64,000 nucleotides of DNA, taken from positions 285,307-349,306 of the forward strand of contig DAIPXZ010000001.1 in assembly GCA_036782995.1 (NCBI GenBank), given 5' to 3'. The notes under the pieces were generated by a model that did no database searches, had not been told where the DNA came from, and saw only the letters and a list, made by a program, of their open reading frames with translations. Shown one piece after another: positions 53,966 to 62,002 of this stretch. Every line of letters starts with the position of its first letter. The stretch's first letter is position 1. The position numbers were made by a program, and so were the translations under genes. This DNA comes from DAIPXZ01 sp036782995. GTDB lineage: Bacteria > Bacillota > Clostridia > Saccharofermentanales > Saccharofermentanaceae.

Positions 53966-55258
53966 TCAGTCAAACGGTGTTTTTCCGATAACCGGGCTAA
54001 ACTCCGCTTTGCATACATTATGAAAGCCTCTACAATTGCCAATACATTTCGCATCATAAATAAGTCCATAGCGTTTTTGATTCTCCTTTATATAATGCAA
54101 AAAGCCGGCAGAAGCCCTCGGCTTTTCGAGGTTATCTTCACACCAGCTCACATAGATATTATAAAAATCCGTTGAGGAGATTTTCTTGCCTGTCTCAAAT
54201 TGCAAATACCCATCAGACTTCATAAATGCCAGGATATTATTTCCTTCTTCCTGGGCATCCACCAAATTCTGCTTGGCATCTACGCTCTCGGTAAACACAT
54301 AGTTATTTGAAATAAGTCTTTGTAATCCTTCAAGTGCCCAAATGAAAATCCCATCCCTTTCTTTCCTAAGTTTATCAATAAGATAAGGATCATCTTCCCT
54401 ACCATCAACCTTATCCTTAGTAGTCAGTATCAACTGTCTACGATAAAAACCATCAGTTTTATCATAAAGTGCATGAAGGCCGCCATTGCCAAATGCTATC
54501 AGTCTTGCATATACCACACCCTGAAAGCTCTGCTGGCCTTTTCGCTCCAAATCAATCTGATCCTCCAGTGTAACGATACTCTTTATATGATTTGTCTGAG
54601 GCAAAGCCTCCAGCTTCATATCATCGTCCACCGTAATCAACATATATTCCAGATTTGCTCTGGCAAACTTATCTACCTCAATTTTCTGTAGGCTGCAGGA
54701 ATACATATTATTTCCAAACAATTCCCTGAGTACAAGACCGATTCGAGATTTGCCTTCACCACCCTTTCCAATTATGAGCATCATTTTCTGTGCCTTCGTG
54801 GTTGGCAACAGCATATATTCCATGTACTCCTGAAGTGTCAAAATGTCATCCGGATTTAAAAGTTCCTCCATAAACTTAAGCCACCTCACCGGCTTTTCTG
54901 CATTGGGATTATATATTACCGGCAATCGGTTAAGGCAAAAATCCTTCTGCGCTGAAAATTCCCCATTCAAGAATAATGTTCCATTTGCCACATGAATCCT
55001 ATCCGTCTGAAGTGGCAGTGGTTCTGAATAAGCCTCAAGCTTAATCGTCTGTAATAGTTGTTCCACCTTTCTGGCAAGCCCTGATGTTACATAAGGACGA
55101 ACCATAGAATAAATATCATTCTTAATTCCGGATTCATCAGATACAATGCCATCAATTGTAAAAAGTATTCCATGAATACAAATCATAGGATGCATTTTTA
55201 GGTAACACTCTGCAAATGCTCCCTCGATTATTTTGTCTTTGTCATCCAGCCAATCCAT
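53966..55258 (-). CDS. Phage/plasmid primase, P4-family SF3 helicase domain protein
   Basis: 430-aa replication-type ATPase. A DUF/D5-like N-terminal part, then SF3 helicase with Walker A GKGGEGKSRIG, YMLITVDDDMK as Walker B and FGNGG. Likely drives replication of the excised element. The start is uncertain: an ATG at 55258 (2 bp after the upstream stop) is preferred; a non-ATG start at 55339 would overlap that gene by 80 bp. With the CHC2 gene it forms a split primase-helicase set. Confidence 0.85.
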   Translation of the reverse strand: MDWLDDKDKIIEGAFAECYLKMHPMICIHGILFTIDGIVSDESGIKNDIYSMVRPYVTSGLARKVEQLLQTIKLEAYSEPLPLQTDRIHVANGTLFLNGEFSAQKDFCLNRLPVIYNPNAEKPVRWLKFMEELLNPDDILTLQEYMEYMLLPTTKAQKMMLIIGKGGEGKSRIGLVLRELFGNNMYSCSLQKIEVDKFARANLEYMLITVDDDMKLEALPQTNHIKSIVTLEDQIDLERKGQQSFQGVVYARLIAFGNGGLHALYDKTDGFYRRQLILTTKDKVDGREDDPYLIDKLRKERDGIFIWALEGLQRLISNNYVFTESVDAKQNLVDAQEEGNNILAFMKSDGYLQFETGKKISSTDFYNIYVSWCEDNLEKPRASAGFLHYIKENQKRYGLIYDAKCIGNCRGFHNVCKAEFSPVIGKTPFD

Positions 55259-55259
55259 G

Positions 55260-55505
55260 CTATACAGCTCTCTTCTCTGTGACTCGTTGCTCACCTTCTG
55301 CAATTTTGTAGTCAAAAAGTCTTCTCTCAATATTCTCAATCTCCTTTTTCAATTCTTCATAAATTTTCTTTTGTTCCTCATCCGTTGATTCCAAAATAAA
55401 AAGTTCATAATAATAATCCACGATTTCAAAATCATCTACCGCTAACTTAAAAGGAGGACTCCAATCGGAATCCTCTATATTTTGGGGTGCATATTCAATT
55501 TTCAT
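55260..55505 (-). CDS. Small acidic hypothetical protein
   Basis: 81-aa protein, not recognised. Start ATG 55505 overlaps the CHC2 stop as ATGA. Charged and helical (ELKKEIENIERRLFDYK). It is between the CHC2 and helicase genes of the replication block. Confidence 0.65.
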   Translation of the reverse strand: MKIEYAPQNIEDSDWSPPFKLAVDDFEIVDYYYELFILESTDEEQKKIYEELKKEIENIERRLFDYKIAEGEQRVTEKRAV

Positions 55506-55891
55506 TTCACGCAAATAGCAATGGAGCTTTGATATTCTTTGACAAGCTCTCTCTTATCTTCTGCCCATTTCCGGTCTTTAGACTTTTTCATTTCATAATT
55601 TCTTTTTTCAAAAGAAGTGGGCAGCTTATCATCATAAAATATATGAAAGTCAGTAGCTATTTTTATAGCAGCCTCTTTCATCCCGATACCATATAAATTA
55701 GCGACAAAGTCAATCGCATCACCATGCGCCCCACAGCCAAAACAATAATAACGCTTATCAACCTTCATACTGGGATGCTTGTCCTGATGAAATGGACAGC
55801 AAATCATTTTTGCTCTATTAGGCCTTAAGCCATAATTTACTGCAGCATCATAGGCTGTAGCCTCTTCCCTTACTGCATCAAATAATCTCAT
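55502..55891 (-). CDS. CHC2 zinc-finger primase-like protein
   Basis: 129-aa protein with a CHC2 zinc finger of DnaG type: CCPFHQDKHPSM then YYCFGCGAHGDAIDFV, about residues 32-65. The primase catalytic TOPRIM is absent, so it supplies DNA recognition only. Start ATG 55891 has GGAGG 7 nt upstream. It overlaps the relaxase gene end by 4 bp. Confidence 0.9.
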   Translation of the reverse strand: MRLFDAVREEATAYDAAVNYGLRPNRAKMICCPFHQDKHPSMKVDKRYYCFGCGAHGDAIDFVANLYGIGMKEAAIKIATDFHIFYDDKLPTSFEKRNYEMKKSKDRKWAEDKRELVKEYQSSIAICVK

Positions 55892-57129
55892 CGGCATTCC
55901 TCCTTCTTCTTAGCAGACGGTTGTTCTCTTTGTTGATCAGCAAGTGCAACCTGTTCTTTCTGTTCCTTAAGCTTTGCCAAAACAGATGCTTTTGCAAAGC
56001 CCGCAATCTCATCTGTATTTTTCTTTTTCAATGCTGGATCAGCCAAAGCTTTTTCTATTTTCTTTGATATTGCACCCTTGCCTCTCCTTAAAAGTTCAAC
56101 TACATGATTCAGCAATTTTATTGCAAACGGTTTATTTTCCTTTTTTATTCCGGCCTTATCAGATTCAATTCTTCCTTTATAGGCTTCTACAATTCCAACA
56201 TCTTCTTCAATCGTCATAGCACGAACTTCTTCAGCAACTACTTCACAGCCTTTTTCATAAGCAACCTTTGCTATCTCTTCTGAAAAAGTTTCTATATCTT
56301 CGATTTTAAGCTCAAGGGATTGTAGCCTAGCCTCATTATTTGCAATTTCCTCCGCCTGCTTTGCCAAAATAAAATCATTTTTCTCAAGATGCTTCTTGCC
56401 CTCAAGAGGAACCTTCTCAATCACAACTCCATATTTTTCTGCAATCTCAATATAAAGTTTTCTAACCTCCTCATCAAAAACCATCTTGGCATTATTGAAT
56501 TTGTTGGATTTCTTTTCCGTATTTGGTCGTTCAAATCCCAGCGCTTCACAAGCCTTTTCCTGCTTTGGAAAATTCATTCCATAGCCATCATCAGCAAAGA
56601 AAACGTGTCTCTCATGAATATGTGGTGTTGCTTCATCCATGTGTAAAGCCCAGTCAAGTACCTGCACATGAGAACCAAATCTTTTTGAAAATTCCTCCAC
56701 AAGCTCTGCTACAACCTGTGCAAAGAGAGCAGGGTCTTCATGTCCGTCTTTAGTACCTAACTGATAAACTGTTTCTTCAGGACAAGTCTTTGGGTCCTCT
56801 CGTATTTGATCCATGGTTCTGATTCTGTCTTTATGTCTGGACTTGATATGTCTCTCAGTCTGTGCATCCAAAGAATCTCCAAACTGACTGCAATAAAATG
56901 CTTTTTCAATTTCTTCAAACGAAAATCGTCTTTCAGGTCTTACCCCATCTGCACCGGCAATGTTATATCCCTGATACATATCCCAGTACACATTCATGAA
57001 ACTTCTGCTTGAATCAATATGCTCAGCTGCATCAACATCAAATGTTCTGTCATTGTGCCCAGCCTTAAAAACACCATTTTCTCCTTTGCGACCATTATGT
57101 CTGGTTGCTCTTACTTTTTGTTTTGCCAT
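55888..57129 (-). CDS. MobV family relaxase (plasmid mobilization protein)
   Basis: 413-aa relaxase/recombination protein that nicks oriT. Motif I around ATRHNGRKGENG; the metal/histidine motif HMDEATPHIHERHVFF (HxDExxPHxH) near residue 160. The C-terminal half (225-410) is helical, Lys/Glu-rich coiled coil. Ribosome site AAGGAG. It is the mobility gene of the element; no coupling protein or T4SS is present. Confidence 0.9.
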   Translation of the reverse strand: MAKQKVRATRHNGRKGENGVFKAGHNDRTFDVDAAEHIDSSRSFMNVYWDMYQGYNIAGADGVRPERRFSFEEIEKAFYCSQFGDSLDAQTERHIKSRHKDRIRTMDQIREDPKTCPEETVYQLGTKDGHEDPALFAQVVAELVEEFSKRFGSHVQVLDWALHMDEATPHIHERHVFFADDGYGMNFPKQEKACEALGFERPNTEKKSNKFNNAKMVFDEEVRKLYIEIAEKYGVVIEKVPLEGKKHLEKNDFILAKQAEEIANNEARLQSLELKIEDIETFSEEIAKVAYEKGCEVVAEEVRAMTIEEDVGIVEAYKGRIESDKAGIKKENKPFAIKLLNHVVELLRRGKGAISKKIEKALADPALKKKNTDEIAGFAKASVLAKLKEQKEQVALADQQREQPSAKKKEECR

Positions 57130-57153
57130 TAAAATATTTCTCCTTCCTACACT

Positions 57154-57182
57154 AAAAAAAGGAACCGATTTTATTCGATTCC
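57154..57182 (-). terminator. Terminator in the relaxase leader
   Basis: Minus strand: 8-bp stem (GGAATCGA with TCGGTTCC, one G-T), 6-nt loop, then TTTTTTT (57154-57160), about 25 nt before the relaxase ATG. A terminator this close upstream suggests control of mob, or an end for RNA from the hairpin array. Confidence 0.75.
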
Positions 57183-57281
57183 TCTTAATATGTCACTATT
57201 CATTTTTTATTTTTTCTTAAAAGACTAACTTGCATTTCCCGGCGAAGCCGCTAATTCTGCGCGAAGCGTTACAGATAATAA

Positions 57282-57317
57282 CCCAATATTAAGTGTCGCG
57301 TCCAACACTTTATTGGG
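57282..57317. other. Candidate oriT
   Basis: Long imperfect inverted repeat: 57282-57296 with 57305-57317, 13 paired bases and a 2-nt bulge, 8-nt loop GCGTCCA-type. It lies about 155 bp upstream of the MobV gene, as oriT does in pMV158-type systems, and contains TTAAGTGT, similar in kind to their TAxAGTGT-like nick regions. Placement and shape support it; nicking is unproven. Confidence 0.5.
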
Positions 57318-57547
57318 CCAAGGTTGTCACCCTGGACGGACTAAGGCGCTCCGCCCTTAACCAGGCACGGCATTTCATCCGCGACCCGATGAGGCGTTGC
57401 CCTCAACCCACAAGGTGTTTCACCCTTGACCTGACCGGATCTTGTCCTGGACCTACCAGGCTTTCCACCTGGACCCGAGCGGGAACTATCCCTGCACCCA
57501 GGCAAAGGCTCTGCCCTTGCATCCTGGCGGAGTCTTCCTCCTGCACC
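57318..57547. repeat. Array of ten short hairpins with varying, compensated stems
   Basis: Ten units start near 57318, 57342, 57366, 57390, 57411, 57435, 57456, 57479, 57502 and 57527 (period 21-25). Each is a 4-7 bp stem around a 5-8 nt loop, separated by GACC/ACCC-type linkers. Stem sequences differ (TAAGG/CCTTA, CAAGG/CCTTG, CCAGG/CCTGG, TGAGG/CCTCA, GCAAAGG/CCCTTGC) while pairing is kept; unit 3 is weak. GC-rich within an AT-rich element. Role unknown; it adjoins oriT. Confidence 0.75.
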
Positions 57548-57572
57548 ACGCCTAGTTTCATCGCCTTCCACA

Positions 57573-57624
57573 CAAATAAAAAAGCAACAAATCATTATTG
57601 TGCACGGTAATGATTTATTGCTTT
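57573..57624 (-). terminator. Terminator after the sigma-region-4-like gene
   Basis: Minus strand: 17-bp stem (57608-57624 with 57581-57597, one mismatch), 10-nt loop, then TTTTTATTTG. It separates the downstream hairpin array from the gene at 57744. Confidence 0.8.
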
Positions 57625-57743
57625 ATATCTGCTTCTTATCTGCAAGTTATATCTCTCGCGAGTATAACAATATCACACCTTTTTTCTTTTGAAAAGGGAC
57701 AAATGGTGTTAACTTCGTGTCGTCGATGTGTTATAAAATTAAA

Positions 57744-58256
57744 TTATGCCACTTTCCCTTCTTCCAAAAAGCTCAAGGTTCTTTCTTTTAGAAGCTTCTT
57801 TAAATCTCTGATTTTTCCCTTTGCAGTCTCATAAGCAATTGTCCGTTCTGCCGCAATTCCTTGAAGGTCAATTTCTCCCATAATATATCTTTGAAGCAAT
57901 TCCTCATCTTTACCGCCAATGCTATTAAGCACATTAGCAAATATTCGAAAGTCAACTCTCATAGTTATGTAGTTCTTGTAAGAATCTAAAATATATTCCG
58001 GAAGTTCTTCATCCCCAAACACAAAATCTATTGCCTCCCCCTTGCTCATGCATTCAGAGATGCGAGTTATCAGGCTATTTTTGTTTAAGCTGTTATAATA
58101 CTTACAATACTTCTCCCAATGATTCTTCATCATAAAACTTTCAATCATATAAATAACGCAGTGTCTCTCACAGCTTAATATATTTTTGTAATTATGATAA
58201 TACTCATATAGAAATTCAAACCTATCTGAACTACTGGCAGTACAATAGGTTGACAT
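57744..58256 (-). CDS. Hypothetical protein with sigma-region-4-like C-terminus
   Basis: 170-aa protein. The C-terminal third (DEELLQRYIMGEIDLQGIAAERTIAYETAKGKIRDLKKLLKERTL) resembles a region 4 helix-turn-helix of sigma factors or small phage regulators. The N-terminal part is Tyr/Cys-rich and unrecognised. Start at ATG 58256; an upstream in-frame GTG (58289) is possible. It may regulate element genes; no partner evidence. Confidence 0.6.
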   Translation of the reverse strand: MSTYCTASSSDRFEFLYEYYHNYKNILSCERHCVIYMIESFMMKNHWEKYCKYYNSLNKNSLITRISECMSKGEAIDFVFGDEELPEYILDSYKNYITMRVDFRIFANVLNSIGGKDEELLQRYIMGEIDLQGIAAERTIAYETAKGKIRDLKKLLKERTLSFLEEGKVA

Positions 58257-58356
58257 TATATCTCTTCGTCTCAATCTCTCACCCACCAAATCGAATATTT
58301 GTTCGAATAATATAATAATATAATTTACTCGAAATGTGAAGTGGAAGAAAAAAATA

Positions 58357-58878
58357 CTACAACTTTGTCAAAAGAAGATAATCCTCTTTTGTAATAGCCA
58401 TTTCAATAATGTTGTCTCTCTCATGTGGAACAATCTCTTTGTCAACAAAGCCAACTTTTTTATAACAGCTATGAGCTATATCATTATGTTCAAATACACC
58501 AATTGTTACAGTATGAACTCCTAAGATGTTAAAAGCGTAATACAATCCTGTTCGCAACATACTTGTTCCATAACCTTTTCCTCGGATGGAGTCGTCAACT
58601 ATAACCCAGCCCAAACGAAGAACTTTGTTATTCCCATGAATATATCTCATGATAAAATGCCCGATAACGCCGTCCTCATCTGTAAATGCAATCCAAGGAT
58701 AGAAGTTATCTTCCTCTTTGCAATCGCCGTTATCGTTCAAATATTTGTTATCTATAATCTCAGCGCTAATAGGATATAAACCAAAATGATCTCCGCCCCA
58801 CTTAAGGAAAACTTCCTCATCTTTTATCCAGCTAATAATCTTTTTTGCATCGCAGCTCTTATATGGTCTCAGTCGCAT
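58357..58878 (-). CDS. GNAT family N-acetyltransferase
   Basis: 173-aa acetyl-CoA-dependent transferase. Core motif A: LGWVIVDDSIRGKGYGTSMLR (R/QxxGxG/A as RGKGYG); C-terminal HDI-type NDIAHSCYKKVGF. Of the RimJ/RimL or antibiotic-acetylating kind; substrate unknown. Last gene of the cargo operon with the kinase-GNAT and phosphorylase genes. Confidence 0.88.
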   Translation of the reverse strand: MRLRPYKSCDAKKIISWIKDEEVFLKWGGDHFGLYPISAEIIDNKYLNDNGDCKEEDNFYPWIAFTDEDGVIGHFIMRYIHGNNKVLRLGWVIVDDSIRGKGYGTSMLRTGLYYAFNILGVHTVTIGVFEHNDIAHSCYKKVGFVDKEIVPHERDNIIEMAITKEDYLLLTKL

Positions 58879-58903
58879 TTTCCATACCTCCGTAACACTT
58901 ATT

Positions 58904-59956
58904 TTATCTTTTCTCGTAATTTACCAATGTCATCTTATCGTTTATAATATGTTCTTCACCAACTCGCACAAAACCACATTTTTCATACAGGTGGCAGTTT
59001 CCGGATTCTTGAAGAATTGTATCAAGCTTCCATACCTTAGTGTCAGGATACAATGCGAAAGCTTTTTGAATTGCAACATATCCGATTCCCTGCTTCTGAT
59101 ATTTAGGAAGAATGAAAAGAGGGCTGATGTATAGACAGGGTTCTTCTGGGTCGGATAGTCTTTTGCCGATATTGATGGCTCCGACTCTTGCTCCATCCTT
59201 AACAATAAAATAATACTTTCTATTTTCCTGTGAAGCCCTGTCTCTTACTCTCTCTATAGATTCAATTGCAGGTGATCCCTCATCATGATATTTTTCATAT
59301 AGCGACATAAAACTCTTAATCTGCATGTCATAAAGCTGCTCTATTTCATCTTCTCGGACTCCTTCAAGCTTCACCCTATTCATCAGTTCAGTTACACTAA
59401 TTCCCTGTAAGTTGAATCTCTCCTTTATCATAAGAGCCACCTCTGAAGGCTCAAGATTCGTATTATCAATCTTCATATAATTTTCGAAAGGAATCTCACC
59501 ATCATTACTTACAAGTCGATATTTTGTCTCCTCACGAAGCATACGATCTTCTGATACCACAATATCCCGCTTAGAAGCCTTGTTCTTTAAGCGGTTTTCC
59601 GTTTTGTTTCGTTCTATTCTAACTGCCCTGTCCGCAACAAGCTCCACATAATATACATTTCCACCGGTAGCCTCGAATTTATCTGTAACCGACTTTATAT
59701 AATCCCAATCTGACTGCATATCAAAGGCCCACATATAAGTAAATATTAATCCACTATAGTCAGTTTTTAGAAAGGCATCAAAGATATCTTCCCGAAGTTT
59801 GCCTACCACTGCTCCATCAAATTTACCAAAGATCTCGATTACCGGCTCTATCATATGATGATTATGAAAGAGTCTATAATCTGTTATTTTCATCAATTCC
59901 TGGCCCACGGTCATCTTACCAACCGCACCACTTCCTATAAGTACTATAAGATTCAT
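58904..59956 (-). CDS. P-loop kinase-like / GNAT acetyltransferase fusion
   Basis: 350-aa fusion. Residues 1-190 match the small AAA/kinase-like proteins that normally stand alone: P-loop GSGAVGKMTVG, DYRLFHNHHMIEPV, GLIFTYMWAFDMQSDW, RNKTENRL...KRDI, and KIDNTNLEPSEVALMIKERF. Residues about 195-350 are a GNAT domain with YQKQGIGYVAIQKAF and SGNCHLYEKCGF. Start ATG 59956 follows GGAGG. Small-molecule phosphorylation plus acetylation is a possibility, not shown. Confidence 0.82.
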   Translation of the reverse strand: MNLIVLIGSGAVGKMTVGQELMKITDYRLFHNHHMIEPVIEIFGKFDGAVVGKLREDIFDAFLKTDYSGLIFTYMWAFDMQSDWDYIKSVTDKFEATGGNVYYVELVADRAVRIERNKTENRLKNKASKRDIVVSEDRMLREETKYRLVSNDGEIPFENYMKIDNTNLEPSEVALMIKERFNLQGISVTELMNRVKLEGVREDEIEQLYDMQIKSFMSLYEKYHDEGSPAIESIERVRDRASQENRKYYFIVKDGARVGAINIGKRLSDPEEPCLYISPLFILPKYQKQGIGYVAIQKAFALYPDTKVWKLDTILQESGNCHLYEKCGFVRVGEEHIINDKMTLVNYEKR

Positions 59957-59991
59957 TTTTATCACTTCCTCCGTACAAAACAATAATTAAT

Positions 59992-60744
59992 CTACAAATA
60001 TGTTGCAGCCTCCAGAGCTATCAATGCTTTCCCAACATTATGGTTAGCATCATGCAGTCCTTCAAACTCATATCCGCTGTCTCCCAATACATCTCCTGCT
60101 TCCAGAAAATCATAAAGTTCTAACCCGTAAAAATCACATATTGCCTGAACACCTGCAAGCTCCATTTCTACTGCTATGCACCCTTCACCTTTTCTTTTTG
60201 CCACTATTCCCTTCGTTTCACGGAGCATAGAATCAGTTGTCCATACACGGCCTTTAACATACGGAGCTTTTATTTTTTCAAATACCTCTGCCAACACATC
60301 ACAATTTTTAATAGTAATGTAGTCAGAAGATGGTGCGTAATAATGGGATGCTCCCTCTCCTCTATAACTTTCAGTTGGGATAATGAACTTACCTCTGGTT
60401 GTTTCTTTATCAAGACTTCCACAAGAACCAAACATAATATACTTTGTTGCACCAATAACATGATGGCTTTCATAACACATAGAGGATGCAACAGCAGAAC
60501 CTATTCCCGTCAGATAAAAAGCTATTTTCTCTCCCTTGTAATCCAGACAATAGATTGAAATGTTTCCATTACAAGCGCCAATTTCACCTATAATTTCACA
60601 TTTATAATGTGATACTAAATATGTATGTATCTCCTTAGAAAAGATAATCATACATTTGTCTGTAATATGCTTTCCGGCTCCATAAATAACATTTAAATCA
60701 ATTAATGCCTCTGTCTCTTTGTCAAAAAAATCACTCTGTAGCAT
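59992..60744 (-). CDS. Nucleoside phosphorylase family protein
   Basis: 250-aa protein of the PNP/UDP phosphorylase superfamily: LTGIGSAVASS, YIMFGSCGSLD, GEGASHYYAPSS, and AVEMELAGVQAICDFYG (the conserved Met-Glu that binds ribose), DVLGDSGYE. It phosphorolyses or binds a nucleoside. Start uncertain: ATG 60744, or GTG 60756. It heads an operon with the kinase-GNAT and GNAT genes, behind a leader peptide and terminator. Confidence 0.85.
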   Translation of the reverse strand: MLQSDFFDKETEALIDLNVIYGAGKHITDKCMIIFSKEIHTYLVSHYKCEIIGEIGACNGNISIYCLDYKGEKIAFYLTGIGSAVASSMCYESHHVIGATKYIMFGSCGSLDKETTRGKFIIPTESYRGEGASHYYAPSSDYITIKNCDVLAEVFEKIKAPYVKGRVWTTDSMLRETKGIVAKRKGEGCIAVEMELAGVQAICDFYGLELYDFLEAGDVLGDSGYEFEGLHDANHNVGKALIALEAATYL

Positions 60745-60793
60745 AATATCGCTCACCCTTCCTCTTCAATTATTGTAACTACTTTATTCGGAT

Positions 60794-60827
60794 AAAAAAG
60801 ACCACCTACCTGCAAAGATAAGTGGTC
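60794..60827 (-). terminator. Leader terminator (attenuator candidate) before the phosphorylase operon
   Basis: Minus strand: stem GACCACTTATC/GTAGGTGGTC (9-10 pairs, 60800-60827), then TTTTTT (60794-60799). It lies between the 33-codon leader ORF and the phosphorylase start, so passing RNA polymerase must read through it. Confidence 0.8.
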
Positions 60828-60867
60828 AGCATATACTATATTCTAATTATTGAACCATTTTCTCATC

Positions 60868-60969
60868 TTAGCAATTCAAATATTTACATACGCAATTAAG
60901 ACCATACACGTTCATAATGTGCATAGCATAAATTTCAGTATATGAATATCCGACTGCAAATCTATTCAT
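60868..60969 (-). CDS. 33-aa leader peptide
   Basis: ATG 60969 to TAA 60868, preceded by AAAGGAG at 7 nt, one of the best ribosome sites in the element. Peptide begins MNRFAVGYSYTEIYAMHIMN and ends with three Cys (NCVCKYLNC). No known protein. Position between promoter and terminator fits a translated leader for transcription attenuation, as in ribosome-targeting antibiotic resistance genes. Confidence 0.7.
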   Translation of the reverse strand: MNRFAVGYSYTEIYAMHIMNVYGLNCVCKYLNC

Positions 60970-61000
60970 GAGAAAACTCCTTTCAAAAATTATTATGTTA

Positions 61001-61029
61001 AGATTACTCTTGTTTGTAACGCTTGTCAA
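61001..61029 (-). promoter_or_regulatory. Promoter of the leader/phosphorylase operon
   Basis: Minus strand: perfect -35 TTGACA (61024-61029), 17 bp, -10 TAATCT (61001-61006). Predicted start near 60994, 25 nt before the leader ATG. Confidence 0.6.
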
Positions 61030-61035
61030 TCATTT

Positions 61036-61488
61036 TTATCTGTGGATGTACATTCTTGTCATTTTGGGTTCATCATCACCTTGAACCATACATAAAAATT
61101 CCCATCCGTATCGTTCATAGAAGCCAATATGATCCGTCACCAAATATAAAGGCGTTACTCCTTTATTTCTCATATCATCAACAACTTTGTTTAGCAAATT
61201 CCCTGCTAGTCCCTTTTTTCGATGTTCTTCTTCTGTATATACGGCGCATACATTTGGAGTCAAATCCTTTCTATCATGAAAGTCATTTTCTATTACCCCA
61301 AGCCCTGCGACAATTGATTCATCATATAAGCATAGATACCAACCATACTCTGTTTTCCCCGATAAATATGCTTCCATACACTCCAGGTATGCCTCTTCCG
61401 GCACACCCCACTTACTATGAAACCACTCTGCTGCAATAGCTACTAATTCCGGCCGTTCTCTTAATGTTATAATTTTATATTCGTTCAT
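61036..61488 (-). CDS. GNAT family N-acetyltransferase
   Basis: 150-aa transferase: CAVYTEEEHRKKGLAGNLLNKVV gives the acetyl-CoA loop RKKGLAG; GFYERYGW closes the fold. Start ATG 61488 has GGAGG 11 nt upstream; the longer frame begins inside a hairpin. Substrate unknown. Stops just before the -35 of the phosphorylase promoter. Confidence 0.86.
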   Translation of the reverse strand: MNEYKIITLRERPELVAIAAEWFHSKWGVPEEAYLECMEAYLSGKTEYGWYLCLYDESIVAGLGVIENDFHDRKDLTPNVCAVYTEEEHRKKGLAGNLLNKVVDDMRNKGVTPLYLVTDHIGFYERYGWEFLCMVQGDDEPKMTRMYIHR

Positions 61489-61514
61489 ATTGCTAATATC
61501 CTCCAATAAGATGA

Positions 61515-61539
61515 AAGGCAGGCTAAAATAGCCCACCTT
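61515..61539 (-). promoter_or_regulatory. Hairpin in the leader of the 61036 GNAT gene
   Basis: 10-bp stem AAGGTGGGCT/AGCCTGCCTT with two G-T pairs, 5-nt loop. The following run (TTCATCTTATT) is only moderately T-rich, so it is a weak terminator or leader structure. Confidence 0.4.
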
Positions 61540-61601
61540 ATCTCTAATTCTTAATTAAATTCAGCATTATTACGTTTCAAAAATCCCGCTTGCTCTTCTC
61601 T

Positions 61602-61880
61602 TCACGACTTGCCACGCACTCTCTTTCCTTCACGAACGATTCTTTGAATGCTTTTCTCCGAAAGTGAAAACTGCTTGGCAAGACTGGCAATAGAGCTACC
61701 ACCTTGAAATTTCTGGCTAATCTCGTGATTTCGCTGTATCAGGTATTGTCTTGTATCAGTATGACTTCCCCACTCCTTTTTAGATGTGCTGGGAATATAT
61801 ATTGCTTTTCCATTTACATATTGCTGAATAGTTTCTATTAATTCTTTTGGCAGAACCTCTTCTGCTCTAATATAGCTCAT
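61602..61880 (-). CDS. CD3324-like helix-turn-helix protein
   Basis: 92-aa protein. MSYIRAEEVLPKELIETIQQYVNGKAIYIP at the start and a C-terminal HTH (SSIASLAKQFSLSEKSIQRIVREGK). Typical of the CD3324/Mor-like regulator-type proteins of Clostridia. AGGAGG is 5 nt before the ATG. Role unknown. Confidence 0.85.
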   Translation of the reverse strand: MSYIRAEEVLPKELIETIQQYVNGKAIYIPSTSKKEWGSHTDTRQYLIQRNHEISQKFQGGSSIASLAKQFSLSEKSIQRIVREGKRVRGKS

Positions 61881-61914
61881 AGTATCCTCCTAAATATAAT
61901 TTCTTAGGATTCAT

Positions 61915-61948
61915 CTGAGCTTAATTATTCTTTTTATTTTAAGCTCAG
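61915..61948. repeat. Perfect 10-bp inverted repeat, operator-like
   Basis: CTGAGCTTAA (61915-61924) with TTAAGCTCAG (61939-61948), 14-bp spacer; a third half-site CTGAGC follows near 61953. No T run on either side, so an operator fits better than a terminator. It lies just upstream of the HTH protein gene, which may bind it. Confidence 0.5.
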
Positions 61949-62002
61949 ACTACTGAGCCAAAACATATCTTTTTTTCATAAATAAAATGCTCCTTTCCTT
62001 TA

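Noticed and set aside
57318..57547. CRISPR array
   Set aside because: No identical repeats; units are 21-25 bp hairpins with changing stems, no spacers and no cas genes.
57293..57610. 105-codon plus-strand ORF and an 84-codon antisense ORF
   Set aside because: Both lie in the hairpin array; low-complexity Arg/Pro/Thr peptides with no ribosome site.
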